58,017 bases of DNA from an uncultured Bacilli bacterium (GTDB taxonomy: Bacteria > Bacillota_I > Bacilli_A > RF39 > UBA660), in contig CANRDE010000005.1 of NCBI GenBank assembly GCA_947629325.1, positions 1 to 58,017 of the forward strand, in the 5' to 3' direction. A program made the position numbers and the translations under genes. Each line of letters opens with the position of its first letter. Position 1 is the first letter of the stretch. Below are positions 28,505 to 38,600 of this stretch, piece by piece. The notes beneath the pieces were generated by a model. That model did not search any database. It saw only the letters and a program-made list of their open reading frames with translations, and had not been told where the DNA came from.

Positions 28505-28533
28505 ACTATATCAAACGTTTGTATGTTTGACAA
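28505..28533 (-). promoter_or_regulatory. uvrA promoter with a dyad in the spacer
   Basis: On the minus strand TTGTCA and TATAGT are 17 bp apart, with TGA before TATAGT (extended -10). The spacer holds an inverted repeat TCAAAC/GTTTGA (28511-28516, 28525-28530) and the palindrome CAAACGTTTG. An operator here would block the promoter. It resembles but does not match the Bacillota LexA box (GAAC-N4-GTTC), so SOS control is only a suggestion. Confidence 0.6.
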
Positions 28534-28550
28534 GAAAAAATAAAATTTAG

Positions 28551-28580
28551 AAAAAGACATTGAATAATTCAATGCCTTTT
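28551..28580 (-). terminator. Intrinsic terminator after the cyclophilin gene
   Basis: CATTGAA pairs with TTCAATG and the stem is extended by an A-run and a T-run on either side, so it can work in both directions. A second 6-bp hairpin (GTAGAG/CTCTAC, 28585-28601) lies between it and the gene. Confidence 0.65.
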
Positions 28581-28634
28581 CATCGTAGAGTAAACCTCTA
28601 CAATATTAATATGGTTTAAATTTAAGAATTTATA

Positions 28635-29255
28635 CTATTTATTCTCACTAATTTTAACAAATCTAATTGTTTTTATTATTTGGGGAATTGTGGGCATATC
28701 GTATTGATCAGTACTTACTTTAGAAATTTCCACTACCTCATCATAACCAGCAATAACTTTTCCAAAAGCGGCATAATCTCCATCTAAATAGTTTAAATAT
28801 TCATTACTATTAACACAAATGAAAAATTGACTACTGGCCGAATTCATATCATTAGCTCGAGCCATAGATACAGTTCCTTCTTCATGCTTTATATTATTAT
28901 CATAGCCATTATTTTTAAATTCTCCTACAATAGTATCAGTTTCCTTAATATTATTATTTCTATCATAGGCTCCACCTTGAATCATAAAGTTTTCAATAAC
29001 CCGATGAAAAATCAAATTATCATAAAAATGATCTTTAACTAAATTTTGAAATTTTTCTACTGTAATAGGAGCTATATCTGGATATAATTCTATTAATATA
29101 ACTTTGTTACTATTTGTTACCAATTTAACATAATTGGTTTGTTCTTCTACCTCTTCATAATGATAATTTTCAATATCACCAATTTGATAATTATTATCTC
29201 CACATCCGGTAACTAAAACAACAATAAATAATAACATTATAAAGATTTTTTTCAT
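28635..29255 (-). CDS. Cyclophilin-type peptidyl-prolyl isomerase, lipoprotein
   Basis: The 206-residue product starts with a lipoprotein signal peptide and lipobox (LVTGC, about residues 11-18 of the ATG-29255 product), so it should be anchored outside the membrane. The mature part is a cyclophilin: LIFHRVIENFMIQGG, SMARANDMNSASSQFFIC and FGKVIAGYDEV. It speeds prolyl isomerisation in secreted proteins. The frame extends to 29276 but AAAGGAG precedes the ATG at 29255. Confidence 0.92.
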   Translation of the reverse strand: MKKIFIMLLFIVVLVTGCGDNNYQIGDIENYHYEEVEEQTNYVKLVTNSNKVILIELYPDIAPITVEKFQNLVKDHFYDNLIFHRVIENFMIQGGAYDRNNNIKETDTIVGEFKNNGYDNNIKHEEGTVSMARANDMNSASSQFFICVNSNEYLNYLDGDYAAFGKVIAGYDEVVEISKVSTDQYDMPTIPQIIKTIRFVKISENK

Positions 29256-29364
29256 AATATCTATCTCCTTTATCATTTTAGCTTAATATTATTTGCAATT
29301 CAATATTTTTATTCAATTATTAATTTGTTATAATTTAATTATAAGCGGAAAGGAATATTTTTTT

Positions 29365-30066
29365 ATGAATAAAAAAGCTATTTATTTACTACTTATTATT
29401 TTAGTTATAATAGGAGGATTGTTCACTTATAATAAATTTTTTCAAAATAAAACAAGCGAAATAAAAAAGGAAACTGTTGAACCAACTATATCTCCTATTC
29501 AAAATGATTACATTGACACTAACCCAATTATTATAGGTATATATAAATATTCTAAAATTAAAGGAAAACGAGAGTTAATTAAAGAATATAGCAACTCTTG
29601 GTCTTATCATCAAGACATTGTTTCCTTAGAAATATTTTATACTAACGAAGAGGAAATTGAAGCTACTCTTATTCGCAATTATTTTGATACTTTTAGAAAC
29701 CAATATTCGAATGGAAATTCGTATAAAACTGGCTTTATTATCAATTTTACAACCAATGATACCAAAGTAAATAAAACTATTTTAAGTCCAAAAGATACCG
29801 AAGATTTCTTTGATTTTTTAGAAATTTATTTATATGATGATTATCATCGACATGGAGAATGGTATAGCCATACAACCGAAGAAGAAATGACTCCAGATAC
29901 TATTTTCACTTCTATTAAGCTAACAGCAGGTCAAAAAATTGCCGAGATAAATTCCGATATTCTATTAACTGCTTTTACTTATGATAATGATGACTTCGAT
30001 TCATATGATAATTATAGAGGTCAAAGCAAGTATAGTGTTATTATAAAAAATTCAAATAATATTTAA
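29365..30066 (+). CDS. Hypothetical membrane-anchored or secreted protein
   Basis: The 233-residue product has one N-terminal hydrophobic helix (residues 5-23) and a polar domain outside, with acidic stretches and EWYSHTTEEEMTPDTIF. I do not recognise it. The frame is open back to 29293. ATG 29365 is preferred because it places the membrane helix at the N terminus and a GAAAGGAA site lies upstream. TGTTATAAT at 29326-29334 is the likely promoter. Its last 15 bases overlap the convergent HAD gene. Confidence 0.6.
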   Translation: MNKKAIYLLLIILVIIGGLFTYNKFFQNKTSEIKKETVEPTISPIQNDYIDTNPIIIGIYKYSKIKGKRELIKEYSNSWSYHQDIVSLEIFYTNEEEIEATLIRNYFDTFRNQYSNGNSYKTGFIINFTTNDTKVNKTILSPKDTEDFFDFLEIYLYDDYHRHGEWYSHTTEEEMTPDTIFTSIKLTAGQKIAEINSDILLTAFTYDNDDFDSYDNYRGQSKYSVIIKNSNNI

Positions 30067-30675
30067 TAATTCGGCAAAATTATTAATTTTATAATCATAC
30101 TTTTCTACTTTACCAAAACCATAACTAGCATACACAAAAGGAAGATGTGCTTCTTGAGAGGCAATTCTATCTTTTTCCGTATCCCCGACATAAATAGGAT
30201 TTTTAAGGTTGTTATCTTTGACAACTTTTTTTATTGCTTCACCTTTTGAAATATGATACTTACTAGCAGCCATATAAAAGGAAAAATATTTTTCTAAATG
30301 AGAATAATTGAAAAATGCTTCAATATAACCATCAGCACAATTACTAACAATACCTAATTTGTATCCTTTAATTATTAATTTCTGTAAAGTATCTTCTACA
30401 TTTTGATAAATTATGCCGCCTTTTTCTTGAAGATCTAAATTAACTTGATGAGCCATTTCTTGAAAAATTTGGATTGCTTTTTCCGGGGCTATATTAGGCA
30501 TGTAATGAACTGCGCATTCATCATTAGTCATTCCCATACACTTTATAACAGTATCTAAGGAAATCTCTTCTAAAGCATATTTTTTAGTTATAATATTAAC
30601 ACTTTTATATGTTTCCAAAGTAACATCCCAAAGAGTTCCATCTAAATCAAAAATTATAGTATCAAATTTATTCAT
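30052..30675 (-). CDS. HAD-family hydrolase (phosphoglycolate phosphatase-like)
   Basis: This 207-residue protein has the HAD motif I FDLDGTLWD at residues 9-17 (nucleophile Asp in DLDGT), motif II LGIVSNCADG, Lys in SKGEAIKKV and motif IV YVGDTEKDRIA. The cap is the small helical type of the Gph/PGMB branch. The substrate is not shown. The ATG follows AGGTGAAATT. It overlaps the convergent hypothetical gene by 15 bases. Confidence 0.88.
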   Translation of the reverse strand: MNKFDTIIFDLDGTLWDVTLETYKSVNIITKKYALEEISLDTVIKCMGMTNDECAVHYMPNIAPEKAIQIFQEMAHQVNLDLQEKGGIIYQNVEDTLQKLIIKGYKLGIVSNCADGYIEAFFNYSHLEKYFSFYMAASKYHISKGEAIKKVVKDNNLKNPIYVGDTEKDRIASQEAHLPFVYASYGFGKVEKYDYKINNFAELLNII

Positions 30676-30759
30676 AATTTCACCTATCTTTATTATATCT
30701 TACCTAAAAATCAAATATACAATAAAGATATTATATCATTTAAAAAGGCCTCTTGAAAT

Positions 30760-30790
30760 AAAAAAAGCAAACTTTTGACAAGTTCACTTT
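30760..30790 (-). terminator. Imperfect intrinsic terminator after the DUF362 gene
   Basis: AAGCAAACTT and AAGTTCACTT pair with two mismatches, and the minus-strand side runs into seven T bases. It begins at the stop codon of the DUF362 gene. Confidence 0.5.
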
Positions 30791-31670
30791 AGTCTATATT
30801 TACAATTTCATAAGCTCGAGAGCCTAATCCCAATCGTTCTGCTTCTTCTACAGTATGAATAGCATGTTTTTCTTCCATCCGCTTAACTAATGATGTTTTT
30901 CCGGAATCATCAGAGTTAATAATTGCATCATAACAAGCTTGATCAAGAGCCACGGGATCTAAAGAGGCAAAAATACCGATATCTTTCATTTCTGGATCAT
31001 GAGGGTTAGAATCACAATCACAATCAATTGAAAGATTATTCATAACATTTATATATACCATATTTTCTTTTCCAAAATAATTAATTACTGCTTCGCATGC
31101 TTCTGCCATGCTTTCTAAAAATCCATCTTGATCATCAGTGTGATGCCACATTTCATCCGGATCTTTGGTGATACCAACTGAATGTATCCAAGCCTTACCA
31201 TTTTTAGAAGCTACTCCTATACTCATATTTTTAAGGGCACCGCCAAAACCACCCATCGCATGGCCTTTAAAATGAGATAGCATTAACATTGAATCATAAT
31301 TTTTTATATGGCTACCAACAATATTAATTCCTTTTAAATGTTGACCGGTTAAGACGGGAATTTCGATTTCCCCTTCTTCATCCATAATATCACATGGAGC
31401 AATATCTAAAAATCCATGATCTTTAATAGCTTGGTAATGGTCATCAACATTAAATCTTTTTCCTCTATAAGCAGTACAACATTCTACAATAGTGCCTTTT
31501 AATTCGCTAACTAATCCCTTAATTAACTGAGGATTTAAATAGTTATGGCCACCCGGTTCACCAGTTGAAATTTTAACAGCTACCTTCCCTTTCAAATCTC
31601 TATTTAAAGCTTTGTATATTTTAATTAAAGCTTCACTATTAATATTTTTAGTAAAATAAACTTTTTCCAT
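30789..31670 (-). CDS. DUF362-domain protein
   Basis: This 293-residue protein has the DUF362 pattern: VAVKISTGEPGGHNYLNP, then LTGQHLKGINIVGSHIKNYDSMLMLSHFKGHAMGGFGGALKNMSIG, and DPVALDQACYD. Many DUF362 proteins carry a ferredoxin-like Cys cluster and this one does not. The cysteines CDCD are not in such an arrangement. The biochemical role is unknown. The start ATG follows AAAGGAG. Confidence 0.85.
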   Translation of the reverse strand: MEKVYFTKNINSEALIKIYKALNRDLKGKVAVKISTGEPGGHNYLNPQLIKGLVSELKGTIVECCTAYRGKRFNVDDHYQAIKDHGFLDIAPCDIMDEEGEIEIPVLTGQHLKGINIVGSHIKNYDSMLMLSHFKGHAMGGFGGALKNMSIGVASKNGKAWIHSVGITKDPDEMWHHTDDQDGFLESMAEACEAVINYFGKENMVYINVMNNLSIDCDCDSNPHDPEMKDIGIFASLDPVALDQACYDAIINSDDSGKTSLVKRMEEKHAIHTVEEAERLGLGSRAYEIVNID

Positions 31671-31697
31671 ATCGAGTCTCCTTTTCTTTATTTATAT

Positions 31698-32504
31698 TTA
31701 CTTATTTCCTACTTTAACTTCTAAATATTCTCCTGGAACTTTAATATTATTTTGCTCATATTCTTCTTTTAAATATTTCATAAAAGCTCTATTTACAGCA
31801 TAATGATTATCAGATTTACAATCAATTAAAACTTTATATATATAATGATTTCCACAAAGTTCTTCCACTCCTAGTAATTGCATATCATTTTTTACTTCAT
31901 TCATTTTTATTAACTTCTTATTAATATTATTTAGAATGGTTTCCAATTGTTTTAAAGATACATTATTGCTAACGGAAAAACTTAAATAATACATAGTATC
32001 ATACATACTATGATTTATGACGCTTGTAATAGCACTATTTTGAATTATTAATACTTCTCCATTATATCCTTTTACTTTAGTAGTTTGTAAACCAAGCTCA
32101 ATAACTTCCCCACGAAAGCCATTAATTGTTATTATGTCGCCTTGAACATAATGATCATCAAAAATAATAGTAATGCCCGATAATAAATTTTTTATAGTAT
32201 CTTGAAAAGCTAAACCTAAAACAGCTCCTACAATACCTAAAGAAGCTATAATAGCACCAGTTTGAACACCATAAAGGTTTAATATTGCTAAGACAACAAT
32301 AATCGCAATTAAATATTTAATAATACTTTTAATTAAATTGATTATTGTGGCTTCTTTATTCATTTGAAAAGTGGTTTTCTTTTTTCCTTTTCTCTTAAAA
32401 AGCGTCTTATTAAGTAAATGAATAATTATTTTATATACTACAATGGCTCCAACAATATAAACTATTGGTAAATATAATTTAGGAGTTAAAATAGTTTTTA
32501 ACAT
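31698..32504 (-). CDS. MscS-type mechanosensitive channel
   Basis: This 268-residue protein has three membrane helices. The third pore-lining helix is Gly/Ala-rich (IIASLGIVGAVLGLAFQDTIKNLLSG), as in MscS. The beta domain then shows GDIITINGFRGEVIELGLQTTKV. It releases solutes on hypo-osmotic shock. It lies 5 bases after the DUF308 gene and is probably in one transcript with it. The start follows AAGAGGATAAG. Confidence 0.92.
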   Translation of the reverse strand: MLKTILTPKLYLPIVYIVGAIVVYKIIIHLLNKTLFKRKGKKKTTFQMNKEATIINLIKSIIKYLIAIIVVLAILNLYGVQTGAIIASLGIVGAVLGLAFQDTIKNLLSGITIIFDDHYVQGDIITINGFRGEVIELGLQTTKVKGYNGEVLIIQNSAITSVINHSMYDTMYYLSFSVSNNVSLKQLETILNNINKKLIKMNEVKNDMQLLGVEELCGNHYIYKVLIDCKSDNHYAVNRAFMKYLKEEYEQNNIKVPGEYLEVKVGNK

Positions 32505-32509
32505 TATTC

Positions 32510-33160
32510 TTATCCTCTTTTCTTATTCTTACTCTTACTCTTTTCTTTTTTCTTGGGTTTTTCCTTTTTTTCGGAAACCTCTTCTGCTTCTATAATATTA
32601 GATGATTCCATAATTACATTATCATTATCATTTTCATTTAATGGCGATTCTATTTTATTACGATATATAAAATAACTAACAAAATCAATTAAACCATAAA
32701 TTATCATAAATATGCCGATAATAGATAATGCTAAATTTGATACCAAAATTATATATAAACCAATTCCTATTAATGCTAATCCTACTACTAATAATGAATA
32801 AAATTTAGAACCTCTATCGGTAGTATAAAACGTTTGAATGATTTTATTAAGCCCGGCTATTAGAACCCAAATACCTACTATAAATCTTAATAAAAGCTCT
32901 ATAGCATCAGCTAAAAAGATAAATACAACACCTAGAACTATTGCTGTAATGCCAAAGGCCAATTCATTACGATTAACAACACCTAATCTTTTATCTTGAA
33001 TATAATAATTTGCTGTTTTATAAATTCCTATTAAAATTAGTACCCCTCCTAAACAATAAGAAATAAATTTTATTACTACATCGGGATTAGTAAACAAAAT
33101 TATTCCTATTACAAAAAATACAATTGCACTAATTAAAGAAATACTTTTTGATTTTTTCAT
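32510..33160 (-). CDS. DUF308 (HdeD-like) membrane protein
   Basis: This 216-residue protein has six membrane helices in three pairs with the DUF308 pattern FVIGIILFTNPDVVIKFISYCLGGVLILIG repeated. The C terminus is acidic and then Lys-rich. HdeD-like proteins are linked to acid resistance in E. coli, but the role here is not shown. A second DUF308 gene lies at 40821. It is next to the mscS gene. Confidence 0.85.
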   Translation of the reverse strand: MKKSKSISLISAIVFFVIGIILFTNPDVVIKFISYCLGGVLILIGIYKTANYYIQDKRLGVVNRNELAFGITAIVLGVVFIFLADAIELLLRFIVGIWVLIAGLNKIIQTFYTTDRGSKFYSLLVVGLALIGIGLYIILVSNLALSIIGIFMIIYGLIDFVSYFIYRNKIESPLNENDNDNVIMESSNIIEAEEVSEKKEKPKKKEKSKSKNKKRG

Positions 33161-33211
33161 AATTCACCATCCTATTTAGATTATACAATTAATTACTTTA
33201 TTAATCAAACT

Positions 33212-34006
33212 TTATTGATTTAAAAAATTGCATTTCTGACATAATTGTTCTATTTTTTGATTATTTTTAAATCCCTTTAACATTGCTTCATATTTATTGC
33301 TTTTGATAACTTCTTCTAAAGTATTATGAAAAATATTTCCTAGCTTCATTATTCCTTTACTATCTAAACAACAAGGCACGATATCTCCATTTACTAAAAT
33401 TCCTATATGATCTTTTAAAGCATAACAAGTACCTTTTTTAGTATTATAATCATTCTCTAAAGAAGGCCATTTAAATTCCTTATTAATACTAATAAAAACA
33501 TTATCACAAATTTTAAAGCCATTCTTAAGTTCAATTTTTTTCGCGAATGCCTTTGATAAAATACTAATTATTTTCTCATTATATTTATTATTAACCCAAA
33601 ATCTCAAAGAAAAATAAGTATTTTCTTTTAAATTATTAATAACCGTAACAATATTATTTAAATATTCTTCTAAAGGAATTTTATAGCTAGGGTCAAAACT
33701 ATGTAAGGAAATATTTATCTGCCTAATGTTATGATTATTTTGAATTTTTTTAATCAAATAACCGTTAGTTGTAATGTTAATATTAAAATCTTGGGATCCT
33801 TTATCTATAAATTCATTTACCTCCGGATGAAGTAATGGTTCACCCAAAATATGAAAATATAAATATTTAGTATAAGGTTTTAATTGGTTTAAAATATAAG
33901 AAAATTCTTCCATATTTAAATTTTTTAAAGGCCTAGTATTTTTAATACAAAAGGGACAATTTAAATTACACCGGTTTGTTATTTCTAAATAAACTTTTTT
34001 ATACAT
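33212..34006 (-). CDS. Radical SAM protein with SPASM-like C-terminal Cys cluster
   Basis: This 264-residue protein has the iron-sulfur motif CNLNCPFC (Cys13, Cys17, Cys20) and then a GEPLLHPE segment of the radical SAM barrel. The C terminus has GDIVPCCLD and CQKC, which fits a reduced SPASM-like second cluster. SPASM enzymes modify peptides or act in cofactor maturation, but no precursor peptide is evident nearby. The ATG follows AAAAGGAAG. Confidence 0.85.
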   Translation of the reverse strand: MYKKVYLEITNRCNLNCPFCIKNTRPLKNLNMEEFSYILNQLKPYTKYLYFHILGEPLLHPEVNEFIDKGSQDFNINITTNGYLIKKIQNNHNIRQINISLHSFDPSYKIPLEEYLNNIVTVINNLKENTYFSLRFWVNNKYNEKIISILSKAFAKKIELKNGFKICDNVFISINKEFKWPSLENDYNTKKGTCYALKDHIGILVNGDIVPCCLDSKGIMKLGNIFHNTLEEVIKSNKYEAMLKGFKNNQKIEQLCQKCNFLNQ

Positions 34007-34102
34007 AAAGACTTCCTTTTAATCATTATATCAAATTTTGGCTAAAAGCAAAATAATTATATTTTTGTTTGGAAAATGATAAAATGATGATGGAGGTTAA
34101 AA

Positions 34103-35494
34103 ATGTACGATGTTGTAATTGTTGGAGCTGGACCAGCAGGTTTATTCACCGCTTATGAATTAATTAAAAAAAATTCTAAATTAAAAATATTATTAATAGA
34201 TAAAGGTAAAATGATTAAAAATCGGTTTTGCCCTATGAAAAAGACCAATAAATGTGCTAATTGCGAACCATGTAATATTTTATCTGGTTTTGGAGGAGCG
34301 GGAACTTTTTCGGATGGTAAACTGAATTTTGTTCCCAAATTAGGTAAATCAGATTTGACTAAATACATGAGTCTTATAGAAGCCAATAAATTAATAGATG
34401 AAACGGAAGAAATATTTAATGAATTTGGTATGGATAGTAAAGTTTATCCTACTAATATGGACAAAGCTTTAGAAATTAAAGAAAAAATCGCTAAAATAGG
34501 AGCAGAATTACTTTTGATAAAACAAAAACATTTAGGAAGTGATAAACTGCCAGAATATATTGAAAGAATAACGAAATATTTAAAAAATAAAGGAGTCGAA
34601 TTAATCGAAAATGGAAATGTTTTAGATATTGAAGGAAATGGGCCTTATAAAATAAAATATTGCACTAATAACACTAATAAAATTTTAAATTCTAAATACG
34701 TAGTTATTGCTCCCGGAAGAACAGGAGCCAAATGGATTCAAGAATTAGCGGATAAATATAATATTTCTTATACTTCATATAATATTGAGGTTGGAGTCAG
34801 AGTAGAAGTAAGAAAAGAAATATTAAAAGATATTTGCAATATTATTTATGATCCTACTATTTTTATTAAAACTAATACTTATAATGATGAGATTAGAACT
34901 TTTTGTACAAATCCTGAAGGTTTTGTCGCTAAAGAATCATATCTAGGATATATCTGTGTTAATGGGCATGCCCTTAAAGAAGTAAAATCTAATAATTCTA
35001 ATTTTGCTTTTATATCCAAAGTTAGTTTAACTCATCCATCAACTAATACTAGAGAATACGGGGAAGCAATTGCTAAAATAGCTAATGTTTTAGGAAACGG
35101 AAAACCTATAGTCCAAACTTTAAAAGATCTTAAAATGGGAAGAAGATCAACTATGGAAAAAATTAATAAAGGATTTATTGAGCCAACCTTAAAAGATGTT
35201 GTGGCTGGAGATTTAGCCTTAGTTTTGCCTCATCGAATTCTTAAAAATATATTGGAAGGATTAGAAATTTTAGATAAAATAATCCCTGGGGTTAACAATG
35301 GCGAAACCTTATTATATGGACCCGAAATAAAATTTTTTAGTAATGAAATAACTACTAATAATAATATGAAATTAGAAAATCATAATATTTATTTTATTGG
35401 AGATGGAGCGGGTAAATCTGGAAATATTGTCACAGCCGCCGCCACAGGATTAATAGCAGCTCGAGATATATTAAAAAATTTTAAAAAAAATTAA
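34103..35494 (+). CDS. FAD-dependent oxidoreductase
   Basis: This 463-residue protein has the Rossmann motif VGAGPAGLFTAYEL at the N terminus, a Cys-rich CPMKKTNKCANCEPCN segment, SGFGGAGTFSDGKLN, and a C-terminal FIGDGAGKSGNIVTAAATG. It matches the family of large NAD(FAD)-dependent dehydrogenases. The substrate is unknown. GGAGG lies 6 bases before the ATG, with a TGATAAAAT promoter-like element at 34077-34085. Confidence 0.85.
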   Translation: MYDVVIVGAGPAGLFTAYELIKKNSKLKILLIDKGKMIKNRFCPMKKTNKCANCEPCNILSGFGGAGTFSDGKLNFVPKLGKSDLTKYMSLIEANKLIDETEEIFNEFGMDSKVYPTNMDKALEIKEKIAKIGAELLLIKQKHLGSDKLPEYIERITKYLKNKGVELIENGNVLDIEGNGPYKIKYCTNNTNKILNSKYVVIAPGRTGAKWIQELADKYNISYTSYNIEVGVRVEVRKEILKDICNIIYDPTIFIKTNTYNDEIRTFCTNPEGFVAKESYLGYICVNGHALKEVKSNNSNFAFISKVSLTHPSTNTREYGEAIAKIANVLGNGKPIVQTLKDLKMGRRSTMEKINKGFIEPTLKDVVAGDLALVLPHRILKNILEGLEILDKIIPGVNNGETLLYGPEIKFFSNEITTNNNMKLENHNIYFIGDGAGKSGNIVTAAATGLIAARDILKNFKKN

Positions 35495-35503
35495 TAAATT
35501 TTG

Positions 35504-35532
35504 TTGACAAAAATAATAAAATCGATTAGGAT
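35504..35532 (+). promoter_or_regulatory. Promoter of candidate small RNA
   Basis: TTGACA (35504-35509) and TAGGAT (35527-35532) are 17 bp apart, with an alternative TATAAA starting at 35532. This is one of the few perfect -35 hexamers seen in the window. It lies after the FAD oxidoreductase gene and has no coding frame downstream. Confidence 0.6.
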
Positions 35533-35538
35533 ATAAAT

Positions 35539-35630
35539 CACCAATTCGGAAAATACTGAATTGGTGCTAGTATCACACTAGTCAACCCCTTTTTATTCTT
35601 TGAGGCCATGCAAATGGCCTCGTTTTTTTT
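35539..35630 (+). ncRNA. Candidate small RNA with three hairpins and terminator
   Basis: The transcript starting near 35539 would fold as CACCAATTC/GAATTGGTG (9 bp, 35539-35547 with 35558-35566), then CTAGT/ACTAG (35567-35581). A single-stranded CAACCCCTTTTT stretch follows, then a perfect 8-bp terminator GAGGCCAT/ATGGCCTC (35602-35621) and eight T. It has its own promoter and no start codon with a ribosome site. The C-rich single-stranded stretch could pair with Shine-Dalgarno sequences, as in C-rich small RNAs of Bacillota. I recognise no Rfam family. PFOR is the convergent neighbour. Confidence 0.55.
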
Positions 35631-35640
35631 GTAAAATGAA

Positions 35641-35660
35641 AAGCCACTTTTGAGCGGCTT
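35641..35660 (-). terminator. Intrinsic terminator after PFOR
   Basis: On the minus strand AAGCCGCT pairs with AGTGGCTT (one G-T pair) across a CAAA loop, followed by TTTTCATTTT. The stem starts right at the stop codon of the PFOR gene. Confidence 0.7.
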
Positions 35661-38600
35661 AAAGTAATTTTTTATAATAATTATATCTTTTAATAGCGTT
35701 GTCTTTTTGCAACATTAATAATTCATGAGCTAAATCGTTATCTTTAATTTTCAAAGCTTTATATCGTACCTCGTTATCTAAAAATTCTTCATATCTATTA
35801 AAGTCAGGCTCTTTACTATCTATATATAATTTTTCCTCTTCTGGATTATAATGCATCAACAATTGATAACCAACATCAACCGCTAATTTTTCTTCGCTTA
35901 CTGAACATGACATTCCGTTTTTGATGCCGTGTTCAACACAAGGTGAATAAGCTATAATTATAGCTGGTCCTTGATGTTCCATTGCTTCTTTAAATACTTT
36001 AATTGTTTGCATTATATTACTACCTAAAGATATACTTGCTACATAACAATTTGGATAACTCATCGCTATTCTAAACAAATCCTTTTTATAGGTTTTTTTC
36101 CCAAAATCAGCAAATTCTGCTACTGCTCCAATCTTACTGGATTTACTTGCTTGACCTCCAGTATTAGAATATACCTCAGTATCTAAAACTAAGCATTTGA
36201 TATTTTCATTTTGGGACATCACATGATCCAACCCTCCAAAACCAATATCATAAGCCCAGCCATCACCGCCAAAAGCCCATACTACTCGAGCCGGTAAATA
36301 TTCTAATAATTCCTTTAACTCTTGCGGAATTTTTTTATTTTGTAATTTGTCTTTTATAGCTAAAGTTATTTTTGAATCTTCAAAATTTTCTAAACATTCT
36401 TGATATAACTTTTTAACTTCTAAATCAACTGATTCCTTAGATTCTTCCATTATATACTTAATTCTCTCTCTTTTATTTTTATAAGAGCAATGAATCCCCA
36501 AAGCAAATTCCGCATTATCTTCAAATAATGAATTAGCCCAAGGAACTTTATAAGGCGTTGACGGAACGCTTCCCCCATAAATTGAAGAACATCCTGTAGC
36601 ATTGGCAATAACTAACTCATCGCCGAATAATTGGGTTAATAATTTTATATAAGCTGTTTCACCACAACCAGCACAAGCTCCATGAAATTTAAATTTACTT
36701 TGTTTTAAACTTGCTCCCTTTATATTAAATTTATCAAAAATTTCGGGATTTTCATAATCTTCAAAATATTTTGAGCTAACTATTTGATTTTCTTCATTAC
36801 CTTTAGCAAATTTTAACGCATTAGTAGGACAATTTTTAATACATAAACCACAACCAGTACAATCTTTTTCGGATATTGCTAAATAATAGTTATAATCTGG
36901 ATTTCCTAAACATTCTTTACCTATTTTTTCTTTTAAAAGTAGAGGCCTTATAACTCCATGAGGACAAACAACATTACATAGACCGCATTGAATACATTTT
37001 TGCCAATCCCAAACTGGTACTTGATAAGCTGTATTTCGTTTTTCGTATTGAGTTAAATTCCAAGGAAAAGCTCCATTTCGATATGGAATTAAGTCGCTTA
37101 CTTTAAGGGTATTTCCTTGACGATTATTTATTTTAGCAAACACATTTTGTTTTAATTTTACCATTTCTTCATTAAAAGAAATATTTTCTAATACTTTTAA
37201 ATTATTTAAAGAGTCTTTTATGGCGTTTAAATTATTATTGATGATATCATCACCTTTGGTAACAAATGTTTTCTTAATTAATTCAGAAACCTCTTCAAAG
37301 CCATTTTCTATGTTAAGTAATTTCAAAATTATAATTTCTATTATTTTATTTATTTTGCCACTTATATTATTATCCATTGCAATTTTTGAGGCATCAATAA
37401 AATAAACCGCAATATTCTTTGATTGAATAATTTGTTTAAGTTTATTAGGAAGATAAATATTTAATTCATTAGAATCTTTATCAGTATTTACTAAAAGTAT
37501 GCCATTTTCCTTAATATCATTTAAAATATCAAATTTTTGTAAATATTCATCCTTTGTCACAACTACTATTTCGGGATTTAAACAGTAAAAAGGCGCTTGA
37601 ATTTCATTTTTACTCCATCTTAAATTAGATACTGTTACTCCACCACTTTTTTTAGAGTCATACTCAAAATATCCTTGAACATAAAAGTCTTGTTTGGCTA
37701 TGATTTTTAAAATTTCTTTGCTAGCACTTACCATCCCATCAGAACCAAAACCAAATATTTTTATTTCTTTAGCATTTAATTTTATATCATAATCATATTC
37801 CGTTAAACTTAAATTAGTTATATCATCACAAATTCCAATCGTAAAGTTATTTTTTAAATCGCTACTTAACATTTTATAAACACTATAAATTTGGGATGGA
37901 GTAGTATTTTTGCTTGCTAATCCGTATCTACCCCCAACTATATTAATATTCTTATTTTTTAATGCACTTATTATATCTAAATATAAAGGCTCTCCTATAC
38001 TTCCCGCTTCTTTAGTTCTATCTAAAACAGCAATATTTTTGACTGACTTTGGTAAAACCTTTAATAAATAATCACTACTAAAAGGTCTATATAAATGAAC
38101 AATAATTAGTCCTACTTTCTCTCCCTTTTTATTTAAATCATCAACTACCAATTTAATTGTATCGGTAACACTACCCATAGCAATAATAATATTTTCCGCA
38201 TTAATATCGCCATAGTAATTGAATGGCTTATAATCCGTATCCATTATTTCATTTATTTTTTGCATATAATCATTTACAATATCGGGCATTTTATTATAAA
38301 GCTCATTACGAGCTTCAACTGATTGAAAATAAATGTCCTCATTTTCGGCCATTCCGTATTGTAAGCCACAACCAACATTCAATGCTCTTTTCTTAAATTC
38401 TTCTATACTTTCCCAAGGAATTAATTTAAGAACTTCGGTATCATCAAGAGACTCTATAGTATTTAATTCATGACTAGTTCTAAAGCCGTCAAAAAAATGA
38501 ACGAATGGTAAACTACCCTTAATAGCTGCCAAATGAGCGACAGCCGCTAAATTTTGAGCATCATATACATTAGCGGAAGACAACATACAAAAACCAGTAT

